Origin: DASXUX01 sp036504595
Lineage (GTDB): Bacteria > Planctomycetota > SZUA-567 > H5-PLA8
Direction: 5' to 3'
NCBI GenBank assembly: GCA_036504595.1
Contig: DASXUX010000044.1
Location: 1-64,000 of the forward strand
DNA length: 64,000 nt
A model generated the notes under the pieces. That model was not told the DNA's origin and ran no database searches. It saw only the letters and a program-made list of their open reading frames with translations. This document shows, piece after piece, positions 9,054-17,387 of the stretch (position 1 is its first letter; the number at the start of each line of letters is the position of its first letter). The position numbers and the translations under genes were made by a program.

Positions 9054-9191
9054 TCAAAGGAACGTCTCAGAGGCCCTGCTCCAACCGCAAGTACAGCTTT
9101 TCAGGTAGGTCCGGCGCGCGTCGCAATCCTTCAGCACTGCTTCAAGCGCCACAAGATTGCCGTGGATATCAGAAATAATCGCGCGCAGCAT
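9054..9191 (-). pseudogene. Remnant of a calcineurin-like metallophosphoesterase
   Basis: The 45-residue frame begins 'MLRAIISDIHGNLVALEAVL'. The DxHGN motif is the first metal-binding motif of YfcE/ApaH-type phosphoesterases, which normally run to 160-250 residues. After 'DCDARRTYL' similarity ends and the frame runs into unrelated sequence. The GDxV, GNHE and GHTH motifs are absent from all frames nearby. I read it as the 5' stump of a deleted gene. Confidence 0.6.
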
Positions 9192-9217
9192 TCGTTCGGC
9201 CCGCCGTTTCTCCCGTT

Positions 9218-9235
9218 CTCCGCGTCTCTGCGGTG
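9218..9235. repeat. CTCCGCGTCTCTGCG repeat, copy 1
   Basis: An 18-nt stretch upstream of the phosphoesterase remnant. A longer version with related blocks is at 10572-10602, so the two copies flank the URO-D-like gene. Confidence 0.4.
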
Positions 9236-9241
9236 AGAAGT

Positions 9242-10486
9242 TCATCCCCGCGCGCAGTGTTCCTCCACTTCCTCATACGCAATTTTGACCCAGCGCGTGA
9301 TGCGCTTGGGTTGGTTCTCAACGGTGTGCGTGTCCTTCAGGATCATCTCCAGCGCGCCTTTGCCGGCGATGCGGAGCGTCTCGCGCAGGTCTTTGCGCAC
9401 GACGTCCTCATCCATCGAGACGGAGACAAGCGCGGGGTTCGGCTTGCGGCTGAAGACGGCGCGGCCCGCGAGTTTATCGGCCATGATGGCTTGATCGGCC
9501 CACGGTGCGACGGAGACTCGGCGCAGACGCGGGACATATTTGAGCAGCAGATCGATGCGCGTGTGAACGGCTTCGCAGCAGCCGTAGCAATTCAGGCCGA
9601 ACTTTTCGAGCAGCGGCAACTGGTACGGCAGAACGAATTCCTCGAACATCGCTGGCGAACAGCCGACGGTCTCCTGCGATTCGGCAAAGCCCCACAGGTC
9701 TTTCAGCCGCACGGGCGAGCCCGGCACGTAATCCTTCTGCGGCAGTTCGCGCGTGTAAGCCACGCCGCCGGAGCCCGTGTAATCGTTTTCATTCTGCTGC
9801 GTGAGCAGCCCTTCGCGTTCGGCCCACGTGATCAACCGCATCTGCTCGTCGCGCAGGAATGCCATCAGCCGCTTCAGGCCCTCGGGCTGGTCGTACGGAA
9901 AGAGCATCAGGTTTTCAATGCCGATCAGCTTGATCACGTCGCCCGTCAGCCCATTCGTCCACCAGAATCCGCCGCGGCGGCGAGGCGGCAGCAGATCGCC
10001 GAAAATCTCCGCGGCTTGAGCCATATCGCGTGCACTGGCCTCGCGATCCACAGAAAGCGAACGCGGCTTCAGACGCGATAGGTCTTTGTCGAGATTCTTC
10101 AGCGGCGGATCCCAGACGTAGCTGCCCCGGTTCGCGCCCTGGTGAAACGGCACGGGCACGCCGTAGTCGCCAATGCTCACGCGCCAGTTCAGATCGAAGT
10201 ACGGCTCCAGCGTGTGATCGTCCCGGATATGCTCCCACCAGTAGATTTTCGCACGCAGGCTCCACTCCCAGTGCCGCAGCTTTTCGTCCGAGCACTGCAG
10301 AACGCTTTGCGGCAGCAGTTCGCACCACGCGCCTTCCGGAAAGCACAGCACCATGGGCCGTTCGGGTGTCAGCGCGTTGAGCTTGTGCCAGCGGGCCCTG
10401 CGCGCCGGCATGGATGGATGTTCCGCGATCTCGCGCACACGTTCGGCGAGCCCGCGCAGAGTTTTGCGGTCGGAAGCAGAAATCAT
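9242..10486 (-). CDS. Uroporphyrinogen decarboxylase-like protein (URO-D/MtaA superfamily)
   Basis: 414-residue cytosolic protein of the URO-D-like TIM-barrel type found in many copies in planctomycete and Lentisphaera-type genomes. It lacks the HemE N-terminal signature, so it is not a haem-pathway enzyme. 'GLNCYGCCEAVHTRIDLL' (about residues 299-316) has the Cys-rich metal-site look of corrinoid methyltransferases. Acidic and aromatic residues line the earlier strands ('GGFWWTNGLTGDVIKLIG'). Likely roles are methyl transfer to or from a corrinoid protein or another zinc-dependent reaction; the substrate is unknown. Start supported by GGAG before the ATG. No corrinoid-protein gene lies beside it. 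Confidence 0.7.
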   Translation of the reverse strand: MISASDRKTLRGLAERVREIAEHPSMPARRARWHKLNALTPERPMVLCFPEGAWCELLPQSVLQCSDEKLRHWEWSLRAKIYWWEHIRDDHTLEPYFDLNWRVSIGDYGVPVPFHQGANRGSYVWDPPLKNLDKDLSRLKPRSLSVDREASARDMAQAAEIFGDLLPPRRRGGFWWTNGLTGDVIKLIGIENLMLFPYDQPEGLKRLMAFLRDEQMRLITWAEREGLLTQQNENDYTGSGGVAYTRELPQKDYVPGSPVRLKDLWGFAESQETVGCSPAMFEEFVLPYQLPLLEKFGLNCYGCCEAVHTRIDLLLKYVPRLRRVSVAPWADQAIMADKLAGRAVFSRKPNPALVSVSMDEDVVRKDLRETLRIAGKGALEMILKDTHTVENQPKRITRWVKIAYEEVEEHCARG

Positions 10487-10571
10487 AGCCGATCTCCGTG
10501 AGACCGGCGTCAGATTAATCCAGCAAGGAGAGCTGTCCAGTCAGTTGTGAGCTGTCGCATTCCCTTCTCTG

Positions 10572-10602
10572 CGCAACTCCGCGTCTCGGCGTCTCTGCGT
10601 TT
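10572..10602. repeat. CTCTGCG...CTCCGCGTCT...CTCTGCG repeat, copy 2
   Basis: Intergenic repeat of CTCTGCG, CTCCGCGTCT and GGCGTCTCTGCG blocks, related to the 18-nt copy at 9218. It lies 10 bases from the stop codon of the DUF1097 gene. Confidence 0.4.
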
Positions 10603-10611
10603 AGATTCGGC

Positions 10612-11202
10612 TCACGCGTTGACGGCCTCTTTGCTCTCCACTTTCGCCGGAGCTTTCGCGGCCAGGCCGGCTTCATACGTCTTGCGGAAGGCGACGGTGA
10701 TGTGGCCATAGACCAAGCCCATGACGCAAGCGATCAGTTCCGGCGTGGCAACCTGCGCGTACCAGGAATACTTCGACACATCCGCTGGTGGCTTGATGTA
10801 GGTCATCAGCGCGAAGAAGACGCCCGCGCCGACAAACCATGACGGCACGAAATCCAGGCCCGGCACTTTTTCCGCGCAGATCACCGGAACAACGACCAGG
10901 AACACGGCCAGGTACAAACCCCACGGGGTCGTTGCGCCGTTCAAGCCGCTCAACGCGCCGCCCAGTTCGAAGATCGCGATCGACGCCACAATGCCGCCGG
11001 CGTAACCAGCCAGCGTTTTGGCGCCCATCTTCGGATTGCATCCGGCCAGGAAATACATCGCCCACGCTTGAAACGAAATCCAGGTAATCAGGCCGGCTCC
11101 GATCGCTGCGGGGGTGCCGGGAATGTACGGCGTGATAAGCATCATTGTGAAGGCTTGCGCGGCAATGAAGATCGGAATGACGATGTACTGTCCGAAGCTC
11201 AC
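10612..11202 (-). CDS. DUF1097 family inner membrane protein (YcdZ-like)
   Basis: 196 residues with about five or six membrane helices and Gly/Ala/Pro-rich short loops, matching the DUF1097 family in length and pattern ('IPGTPAAIGAGLITWISFQ', 'GLVYGHITVAFRKTYE'). The transported solute is unknown. The start is GTG at 11202, with AAAGGAG eight bases upstream. The C-terminal tail (about 20 residues, Ala/Lys/Glu) is cytosolic and low in complexity. It is co-directional with GH116 but 140 bp apart. Confidence 0.75.
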   Translation of the reverse strand: MSFGQYIVIPIFIAAQAFTMMLITPYIPGTPAAIGAGLITWISFQAWAMYFLAGCNPKMGAKTLAGYAGGIVASIAIFELGGALSGLNGATTPWGLYLAVFLVVVPVICAEKVPGLDFVPSWFVGAGVFFALMTYIKPPADVSKYSWYAQVATPELIACVMGLVYGHITVAFRKTYEAGLAAKAPAKVESKEAVNA

Positions 11203-11343
11203 GTGGGCTCCTTTCGCTAAAGGCCAGTGGGTCGAGGTGACACCGCGCTTAACTACACCCTCGCGTGCCGCTCAGCGCGCGCAAAAAAAAGAAAAGACGG
11301 CATGTCAGGCATAAAACAAACATGTTGGCGCGCCGAGACCGCC

Positions 11344-13956
11344 CTATCCGCGCTTGATCTCAACCCCGACGCTCTGCCCCGCCTCAAGCGTCAGCGGATG
11401 CAGATGCGCAACGCCGAAGCCGGTCAGTTCGATGCGCCGCAGCTTGAGCGTGCCGCCTGCAACAGTCAGCTTCGCTAAGAGCGTCTTTCCTTTCGGCCGC
11501 TGCTCAAAAGTGCCCCACGCGTCGCCGTTCGACCAGAACCAGCGCTGCGCCTTCTTGGCGGCGGCGAATGAAATTGCTTCTTTCACGCCCGAGTACTGGA
11601 AGCCGGTCAACGCCAGCACCGCTGCCCAGCTTGCCATCGCGCGGCCGTAGTGATGCCCGCACTCCGCTTCATCGAAGGGACTGCGCTTGCGGCCGTCGTA
11701 CCTCGCGCGAATCGCGGCGATGGTTTTCAGTCCGTCGGCAAGCAAACCTTCCTGCAGCATGTGGACAGCCGCCGTGTATTCGAAGCCCGTCATTACTTCG
11801 TTGCAGTATGGGAACGGGAACTTCGGCCGGCGCCCTTTAGGATAGGTGGCCATCAGCATCGCCGATTCTTCGCACAGCGCGAACGAGCGCAGATGATTGA
11901 AGTGCGCGTAGAGATCGCTCTTGAAGTTGTGTTTCATGATGCTGCGCAGCGTGGCCTTCACGTGCTTCGGATCGAGCAGATAGCCGAGGCCGCACACGTG
12001 AGCCGTATACTGCCCAACGAGTTGGTCGATCAGACAGGCCGCGCCAAGCTGCATCTCGGGGTTTTCCAGGTCGCGCGCGCCCATACTTTCATGACGGAGC
12101 CCCGGCGCAATATCGTAACCAGTGCTGAGTGCTGAGTTCTGAGTGCTGAGTGACGCTGCGGTGCCGGAGTCCGCTTGCGACTCAGCACTTTTCTTCGGCG
12201 GCCAGATCTTCTGCTCGTAGTACTCTCCGTTGAAGAGGTTCTTGTCCACCCACCGGCTGCCTTTTTCGAAGAGTCCGCGGCACTTCTCGGCAAAAGCCCC
12301 GTCCTTCACGTGCCGCGCCATCTCTTCGCAGGCTCGCAGCGCGCCCAGATACCAGCCGCACATCTGGCCGTTCGGGCCGTAATATTCCACGTCCATCGTA
12401 TTGTGCTGGCAACCTTCCATCACGCCGTCCTGGTCGGCGTCCCAGCCGCCCTCAATCCAGCAGAATTCGAGCGCCTTTTTTGCCTTCGGCCAAAGCTGTG
12501 CGAGCATCCGCTCATCGCCAGAAAGCTGCCAGTCGCGGTAGAGCTTCATCAGGCAGCCCATCTGCCCGTCTGCGGCGGCGAGTCCCCATTCCTTCGAGCG
12601 CTCCAGCGGCAGATTCACGCGGAAGCTCATGTGACCGTCGTCGCGCGTGGAGTGCGCGAACTCGATCTCGCGCATCGAACGCGACAGCGCGCCGAAAAGA
12701 AACGGCGTGGCGTGTTCGTAATTCCACACATGCGTGCAGGAACCGTGGCAGCAGCCGGCTTTATCGCCGCAGCCTTCCCACGCGAAGAAGCGCCCGTCTT
12801 CGGTGCGAAAACAGCTCTGCGAACGCAGTGTGCTGAGATTGTAGAGCGCCGCCTCCTTTACGACTGGCGGCAAATCGCTCTCGCAGAACGTCCGCACGAA
12901 CGCGACGGTTTGCGCCTCAAGCTGCGCCAGTTTCTGAGCCGCTTCTTCGGCCGCATCCCAAGCGTCACCGTAGACGGTCGCATAATAGTTTCCGACGCGG
13001 TCGCAGGAGCCATCGGCGCAGCAGGGCTGCGCGCCGTCCTCTGGCTTCTTCTTCGGCGTCCAGGTCTGCCGGTTCGGGAAATGCCAGGCGAGTATGAACG
13101 TGATTGCGGTCTGCTCCCGCGGGGCGAGTTTGGCGCGCACGGCGAGGGAAGCGGTCGGATTGTCCACGCCGCCAGCGTCGCGATTGTCGAGCGCACCGTC
13201 GGCGGAAAAATCGTCCCAGAAATCGAGCAGCGAATTGCCCCAGCTCAACTTCGACCACGCGGTGCGGTAGGTGACGCCTTTGGTCGCGGTCGTCGTCAGC
13301 ACAATCGTTCCGTACTGCTCAGAGTCCGGCTTCACGCCGGCTGAACGCATGGCGATGCCGCATAAATCGGCATCTTCGTGAATTTCGTTGACGTTTCCCG
13401 CGGGTTTGCCGTTGCTGCCATCACTGCCGATGAAGTTTTCCAGGCTGCCGCAGACCGCAACCGTCAGCGGCTTGTTTGTCTTGTTCGTCAGAATAAAGCG
13501 CAGAATCGCGACCGGCATTCCGCTGGCGTCAGCGTCGGTGGGAATCAGCGGATTGAATGCCTGCAACCGCACATTCACCGGTACGTCAGGATCGGACAGC
13601 AGCACCTGGCCCAGCGGATATGCCGCTTCAAAGGAGCAGTTCCGGAAACGCGGCAGGCTGTGATTCGGCACGGCCGAACCAAATCCACCTTCGTATTGCC
13701 AGCTTTCGAGCGGTCCTTCGAGCGCGCGCGCAACCGCCGCGCCGCCTTGCGGCTTTGCCCAGAGCGCGAAGAACGCGTTCTTCGGCGAAAAGCCTTTCGC
13801 CGGCCGGTTGACGATCTCCCAATCGCGCAGATCGCCGCGCCCGCCGAGCGAGACCGTGCCTGTCCCGATTCCGCCGAGCGGAAGAGCGATTTTTCCGAGG
13901 TTATTGCGGTCGTATCTGGTCAGGACGGGCCAAGGGGGAGTCCTTAGCTGGGGCAT
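11344..13956 (-). CDS. GH116 glycoside hydrolase (GBA2-like beta-glucosidase)
   Basis: 870 residues, matching bacterial GH116 enzymes such as beta-glucosidases, beta-xylosidases and glucosylceramidases. The N-terminal beta-sandwich opens with 'ALPLGGIGTGTVSLGGRG'. The C-terminal (alpha/alpha)6 barrel carries the nucleophile in 'CTHVWNYEHA' (E414) and the acid/base in 'HNTMDVEYYGPN' (D522), as in human GBA2 and TxGH116. No signal peptide is visible, so it is probably cytosolic and acts on imported oligosaccharides. Residues near 600-615 (7-residue repeat 'ALSTQNS') are encoded by a 7-nt tandem repeat inserted in frame. Start supported by GGAG upstream. It neighbours the GH172 gene in the same direction. 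Confidence 0.93.
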   Translation of the reverse strand: MPQLRTPPWPVLTRYDRNNLGKIALPLGGIGTGTVSLGGRGDLRDWEIVNRPAKGFSPKNAFFALWAKPQGGAAVARALEGPLESWQYEGGFGSAVPNHSLPRFRNCSFEAAYPLGQVLLSDPDVPVNVRLQAFNPLIPTDADASGMPVAILRFILTNKTNKPLTVAVCGSLENFIGSDGSNGKPAGNVNEIHEDADLCGIAMRSAGVKPDSEQYGTIVLTTTATKGVTYRTAWSKLSWGNSLLDFWDDFSADGALDNRDAGGVDNPTASLAVRAKLAPREQTAITFILAWHFPNRQTWTPKKKPEDGAQPCCADGSCDRVGNYYATVYGDAWDAAEEAAQKLAQLEAQTVAFVRTFCESDLPPVVKEAALYNLSTLRSQSCFRTEDGRFFAWEGCGDKAGCCHGSCTHVWNYEHATPFLFGALSRSMREIEFAHSTRDDGHMSFRVNLPLERSKEWGLAAADGQMGCLMKLYRDWQLSGDERMLAQLWPKAKKALEFCWIEGGWDADQDGVMEGCQHNTMDVEYYGPNGQMCGWYLGALRACEEMARHVKDGAFAEKCRGLFEKGSRWVDKNLFNGEYYEQKIWPPKKSAESQADSGTAASLSTQNSALSTGYDIAPGLRHESMGARDLENPEMQLGAACLIDQLVGQYTAHVCGLGYLLDPKHVKATLRSIMKHNFKSDLYAHFNHLRSFALCEESAMLMATYPKGRRPKFPFPYCNEVMTGFEYTAAVHMLQEGLLADGLKTIAAIRARYDGRKRSPFDEAECGHHYGRAMASWAAVLALTGFQYSGVKEAISFAAAKKAQRWFWSNGDAWGTFEQRPKGKTLLAKLTVAGGTLKLRRIELTGFGVAHLHPLTLEAGQSVGVEIKRG
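12121..12155. repeat. 7-nt tandem repeat inside the GH116 gene
   Basis: Five units of 7 nt (AGTGCTG, AGTGCTG, AGTTCTG, AGTGCTG, AGTGACG) in exact register within coding sequence. On the coding strand they read as a 7-residue repeat. An inverted partial copy (ACTCAGCACT) lies at 12180. Confidence 0.85.
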
Positions 13957-13989
13957 ATGGTTCTCCAGGATTGTTTTCTCGCATGCGCC

Positions 13990-14070
13990 GTAGGCAGTAT
14001 GCAGCGGCAGTAGGCAGGAAGAATTGACCGACGTTCACGCTCCTGCTTACCGCCTACTGCCGCTGCCTAC
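13990..14070. repeat. Inverted pair of GTAGGCA-type 7-nt repeats
   Basis: The left arm (13990-14018) has units GTAGGCA, GTATGCA and GTAGGCA with one 6-nt unit. The right arm (14043-14070) is the reverse complement of the same type. The two arms could fold into a long imperfect hairpin. It fills the gap between the GH116 and GH172 genes and starts close to the DUF2961 stop codon. Confidence 0.7.
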
Positions 14071-14076
14071 TTTCGT

Positions 14077-15165
14077 TCAGATCACTTCCAAGTAGTCCTT
14101 ATCTGGCAACTGCGGGAACGGCGCCGCCGGCAGCGTCTGGTACCAGTACGCGACGCTCGAAATGTCGTCCTGGTTGGGCAGGTAGCGCCCGCCGCTGCGC
14201 CAGCCGAGCGCCTGAATCGTCACGCGCAGGTCGTGCTCGAAGCGGATGGGATCAGGAATGTGCCAGCGGTACATGCTGAAACGCTGCTGCGATTGGTACA
14301 AGCCGTCGGGCTTGATCACCTGGAACATGCCAGCGTACGGCGTGGTGTATTCGCGATAGCCGCCATTCTCCTTGCCCACGTCCCAGTTGTAGCAGCCGCA
14401 GAAGTAATCTTCGGTGCCCGTGCCGCAGATCGTGGGGAATTCCTTGTCGCCGTCCATGTAGAACTTGATTTCGCCCTCGCCCCACCAGCCGGTGTTGTTC
14501 ACGCCCCACGCCAGGTACGTGCCGGCGTAATGACCGCGACCTTTGACGCCGTCCACGATCGTGTAGACCTCTTTGTAGGGCAGCGGGTTGACCCGCCGGA
14601 ACTGCGCGTGGAAGTACGCGGCGTCATCGGGCACGGGTGCGAGCGCGTAATTGATCTGGTAGTACCAGGTCATCTTCTCCGTGTTCATGTTCGTGAGCGT
14701 GATGCGACAGTGTTTCCGGAACGGCATGGGCCAGTAGCAGTTCAGCCCACCCTGGCCTGGGTTCACGCACACCGCCAGCGATGAAAGCTGCGCGTACTTG
14801 CCCCAACCGTTGCAGAAGAAATCGCCAACGGGACATTCAACGCTGGGCTGAGCCTGCCCGTCCCAGTAGATGCGCAGAATCGTGAAGCGCGGCACGTATG
14901 CGCCAGTCATCCACATGGATTGAATCGCGCCCGGCCCGTCGATGTCGGCGAGCGTGAACGTCTGCCCCGGTTCGATGTTGACGGACGGCGAAATCTTCCA
15001 GCCGCGCCCCAGATCGCGCGCGCAGTTGGCCCCGGTGCCTTCGGTGGCCATCGCACCTTTGCCTTTTTCGCCGGTGAAATTCTCCGCGCTGATCGAGCGC
15101 GATTTGGCGCTGGAGAGCAAATGCAGCGTGCTTAGATCGCAAAACAGTCCGTTGAACTCAGGCAT
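14077..15165 (-). CDS. GH172/DUF2961 family glycoside hydrolase
   Basis: 362 residues matching DUF2961, now GH172 (members include difructose dianhydride synthase/hydrolase and D-arabinofuranosidases). The fold is a pair of viral-jelly-roll beta-sandwiches. The diagnostic motifs are 'WGEGEIKFYMDGD' (E230/E232) and 'GTGTEDYF' (E252), the expected positions of the two catalytic glutamates. 'DIDGPGAIQSMW' is also conserved. No signal peptide is seen. AGAGGAG precedes the ATG. It is followed by GH116 on the same strand, suggesting a two-enzyme route for fructo- or arabino-glucoside breakdown; the exact substrate is unknown. Confidence 0.88.
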   Translation of the reverse strand: MPEFNGLFCDLSTLHLLSSAKSRSISAENFTGEKGKGAMATEGTGANCARDLGRGWKISPSVNIEPGQTFTLADIDGPGAIQSMWMTGAYVPRFTILRIYWDGQAQPSVECPVGDFFCNGWGKYAQLSSLAVCVNPGQGGLNCYWPMPFRKHCRITLTNMNTEKMTWYYQINYALAPVPDDAAYFHAQFRRVNPLPYKEVYTIVDGVKGRGHYAGTYLAWGVNNTGWWGEGEIKFYMDGDKEFPTICGTGTEDYFCGCYNWDVGKENGGYREYTTPYAGMFQVIKPDGLYQSQQRFSMYRWHIPDPIRFEHDLRVTIQALGWRSGGRYLPNQDDISSVAYWYQTLPAAPFPQLPDKDYLEVI

Positions 15166-15281
15166 GGCGGAAGCTCCTCTTGAGTGGGTGTTCGGATTCT
15201 AGCGGGAGACGCGGCGATGCAAGAAGAGGAAAAGCACGCCGCGAAAACGTGCTATAATCAAATTGCAATGGGAGGTGCGCT

Positions 15282-15485
15282 ATGACGTACATCTGCAAGG
15301 TCAGTAACGGTGTGGTGGTACTGCCCCCCGAAGCCAAGATACAGGATGGTACAGAAGTCAAAGTGGAGACCGTTGAGCGAAAGACGTTGGCGGAGCGGTT
15401 GAAGCCGCTCATTGGCTGCATCAAAGGAATGCCATCCGATCTCGCCGCGAAACATGACGAGTACCTGCATGGGAAACGCAAATGA
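15282..15485 (+). CDS. Small antitoxin-like protein upstream of a PIN toxin
   Basis: 67 residues with an N-terminal beta-rich part ('CKVSNGVVVLPPEAKIQDGT') like the AF2212/DUF104-type antitoxins and VapB-like proteins, and a basic C-terminus. GGGAGG lies before the ATG. It overlaps the start of the PIN gene by 4 nt (ATGA), the usual arrangement of an antitoxin before its toxin. Such antitoxins bind their own promoter and neutralise the nuclease. Confidence 0.75.
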   Translation: MTYICKVSNGVVVLPPEAKIQDGTEVKVETVERKTLAERLKPLIGCIKGMPSDLAAKHDEYLHGKRK

Positions 15486-15883
15486 GGGCGATCTTTGCAG
15501 ATACGTTCTACTTCATTGCGCTGCTGGACGAGGACGACGCCGACCACAGCAAGGCAGCTATGATATCTCAGAGCCGGACGGACCCGGTAGTCACAACAGA
15601 ATACGTGCTCATGGAGGTGGGGGACGCGTTTCGTTTCCCGGAGACTCGTCCGAAATTCCTGCAACTGCTTGCCACGCTAGAGGCGGATGCGAATTTCACC
15701 GTATTGTCCGCCGATCGGACTCTCTTTAGACACGGCGTGGGTCTCTACAGCGAGCGCCCCGACAAAGAATGGTCTCTTACCGACTGCATTTCGTTCGCGG
15801 TCATGAAAGAGCACGACATTACCGAAGCTTTGACCGGTGATCACCACTTCGAACAAGCCGGTTTTGTAGCCCTTCTGAAGTAA
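15482..15883 (+). CDS. PIN-domain toxin (VapC-like ribonuclease)
   Basis: 133 residues of a PIN domain. The acidic metal-binding residues are seen in 'FADTFYFIALLDEDD' (first Asp), 'TTEYVLMEVGD' (Glu), 'SLTDCISFAVMKEH' (the TDC motif) and 'TGDHHFEQAGF' (the D..HF motif). That set predicts a Mg-dependent RNase acting on a specific RNA. It is translated from an ATGA overlap with the antitoxin gene. It appears intact, unlike the second PIN gene at 57092. Confidence 0.88.
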   Translation: MRAIFADTFYFIALLDEDDADHSKAAMISQSRTDPVVTTEYVLMEVGDAFRFPETRPKFLQLLATLEADANFTVLSADRTLFRHGVGLYSERPDKEWSLTDCISFAVMKEHDITEALTGDHHFEQAGFVALLK

Positions 15884-15947
15884 AGCGCTTTGCATTCCCT
15901 AAAAACCAGTATACTGGAAGCCAAGACCAATATACCGGAGGGGTATC

Positions 15948-16750
15948 ATGATCATCGGCGTTCCGAAAGAGATCAAGCATCAGGAGCATCGCGTGGCGCT
16001 GCTGCCGTCGGCGGCGTATCAACTGGTGAAGAACGGGCACCGCGTCCTGGTCCAGCGCCACGCGGGACTCGGAGCCGGATATCCCGACGAGGATTACACG
16101 GCGGCAGCGGCGTTCTGCTCGGCGGCGTCCCCGGAGTGCTGCCGGGCAAAGTCGTCGTCATCGGCGGCGGTGCGGCCGGAATCAACGCCGCTCGCACGGC
16201 CACGGGCTTGGGCGCGGACGTTACGATCCTGGAAGTGGACATCGAGCGCATGCGCTTTCTGGACATCACCCTGCATACTGCTCACACGCTGTACTCGAAC
16301 GAATCGCACCTGCTCAGCCTGCTCTCGTCTGTCGATCTGCTGGTCGGAGCCGTGCTCGTTCCCGGCGCGAAAGCTCCCAAGCTCATCCGCCGCGACATGC
16401 TCCGCCGCATGCGCCCGAACAGCGTTTTTGTGGACATCGCCATCGACCAGGGCGGCTGTGCGGAAACGTCCCGACCCACGACGCACGACAACCCGACGTT
16501 TGTCGAGGAAGGCGTCGTGCATTACTGCGTGGCCAACATGCCGGGCGCATACGCTCGCACCGCCACGCAAGCGCTGACGAATGCGACTTCCCGATACGTG
16601 GAGATGCTCGCCGACCACGGCTTGGAAGAAGCCTGCCGGCGCATGCCTGGCTTGATCGATGGGATCAACCTCATGAACGGCCAGGTGACCTACCGCGCCG
16701 TGGCCGATGCGCATGGGTTGCCCTCGGCAAAGCCGGCGTTTGCGAAATGA
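15948..16750 (+). pseudogene. ald: Alanine dehydrogenase, internally deleted and frameshifted
   Basis: Ald oxidises L-alanine to pyruvate with NAD+ and is normally about 370 residues. Here the first 56 residues match ('MIIGVPKEIKHQEHRVAL'... 'DEDYTAAAA'). The sequence then passes straight into 'GVLLGGVPGVLPGKVVVIGGG' in another frame, and the remaining C-terminal half is intact ('AIDQGGCAETSRPTTHDNPT'). About 310 bp, encoding roughly 105 residues including the catalytic His region, is missing. The junction sits in CACGGCGGCAGCGG, which could have been present at both ends of the lost piece. GAGG lies before the ATG. Without the middle, no functional enzyme can be made unless the junction is an assembly error. 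Confidence 0.85.
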
Positions 16751-16811
16751 AATCTACGGCACAGGCGCAAAGTTTCGGCAAATCGCAAACGATGCCGCTA
16801 AACTGACGTCC

Positions 16812-17360
16812 ATGTTTGGCTACCTGCTCTTCTATCCCACGCTGTGGTGGAACATGGCGCTCAGCCGCGTGCTGCCGTCGCGGCGTTGGTGGGATTGGGT
16901 GGACGAAAACGTGCTGCTCGGCGCGCTGCCGACGCGCGCACATGTCGCGCTCCTCCAGCGCGAAGGCATCGGCGCGGTGATCAACACGTGCCGCGAGTAC
17001 CGCGGACCGCTGGAAGAATATCGTGCGGCCGGCATCGATGAATTCTATGTGCCGATCTGTGATTTCACGCCTCCGACGTTGGAGCAGGCGCGCGCGGCGG
17101 TGGAGTTCATGGAACGGCAGATCGCCGCGGGCCGAAAGGTTTATGTGCACTGCAAAGCCGGCCGCGGTCGCAGCGCCACGCTGGTCATGTGCTATTTGAT
17201 TGGCCGCGGCTACACGCCCGAGTCGTCGCAGAAGCTGCTGCTGGAGAAACGGCCGCACGTGAACCGGCATCTGGCAGCGCGTGAAGTGGTGCGGGAGTAC
17301 GCCGCCGCCCATTCCAAGAGCCAAGAGCCAAGAGCCCAACGCAATCACTCTGGCGCTTGA
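16812..17360 (+). CDS. Dual-specificity protein phosphatase (PTPMT1-like)
   Basis: 182 residues from ATG at 16812. Catalytic signature 'VHCKAGRGRSATLV' (HCX5RS) at about 113-126, with the general-acid Asp in 'VPICDFTPPT'. The start 'MFGYLLFYPTLWWNM' contains an amphipathic/hydrophobic stretch similar to membrane-associated PTPMT1-type phosphatases, which act on phosphatidylglycerophosphate or phosphoproteins. The last residues ('SKSQEPRAQRN') come from a 7-nt repeat. RecQ starts 27 nt downstream on the same strand. Confidence 0.85.
   Translation: MFGYLLFYPTLWWNMALSRVLPSRRWWDWVDENVLLGALPTRAHVALLQREGIGAVINTCREYRGPLEEYRAAGIDEFYVPICDFTPPTLEQARAAVEFMERQIAAGRKVYVHCKAGRGRSATLVMCYLIGRGYTPESSQKLLLEKRPHVNRHLAAREVVREYAAAHSKSQEPRAQRNHSGA
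17316..17336. repeat. 7-nt tandem repeat at the phosphatase C-terminus
   Basis: Three perfect units of AAGAGCC, read in frame as the last part of the phosphatase. Confidence 0.8.
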
Positions 17361-17387
17361 TCGCGCAGAAACTATTATACTTCTCGC

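Noticed and set aside
9242..10486. HemE, the haem-pathway uroporphyrinogen decarboxylase.
   Set aside because: The HemE N-terminal signature is absent and a Cys-rich motif is present instead, as in the methyltransferase-like branch.
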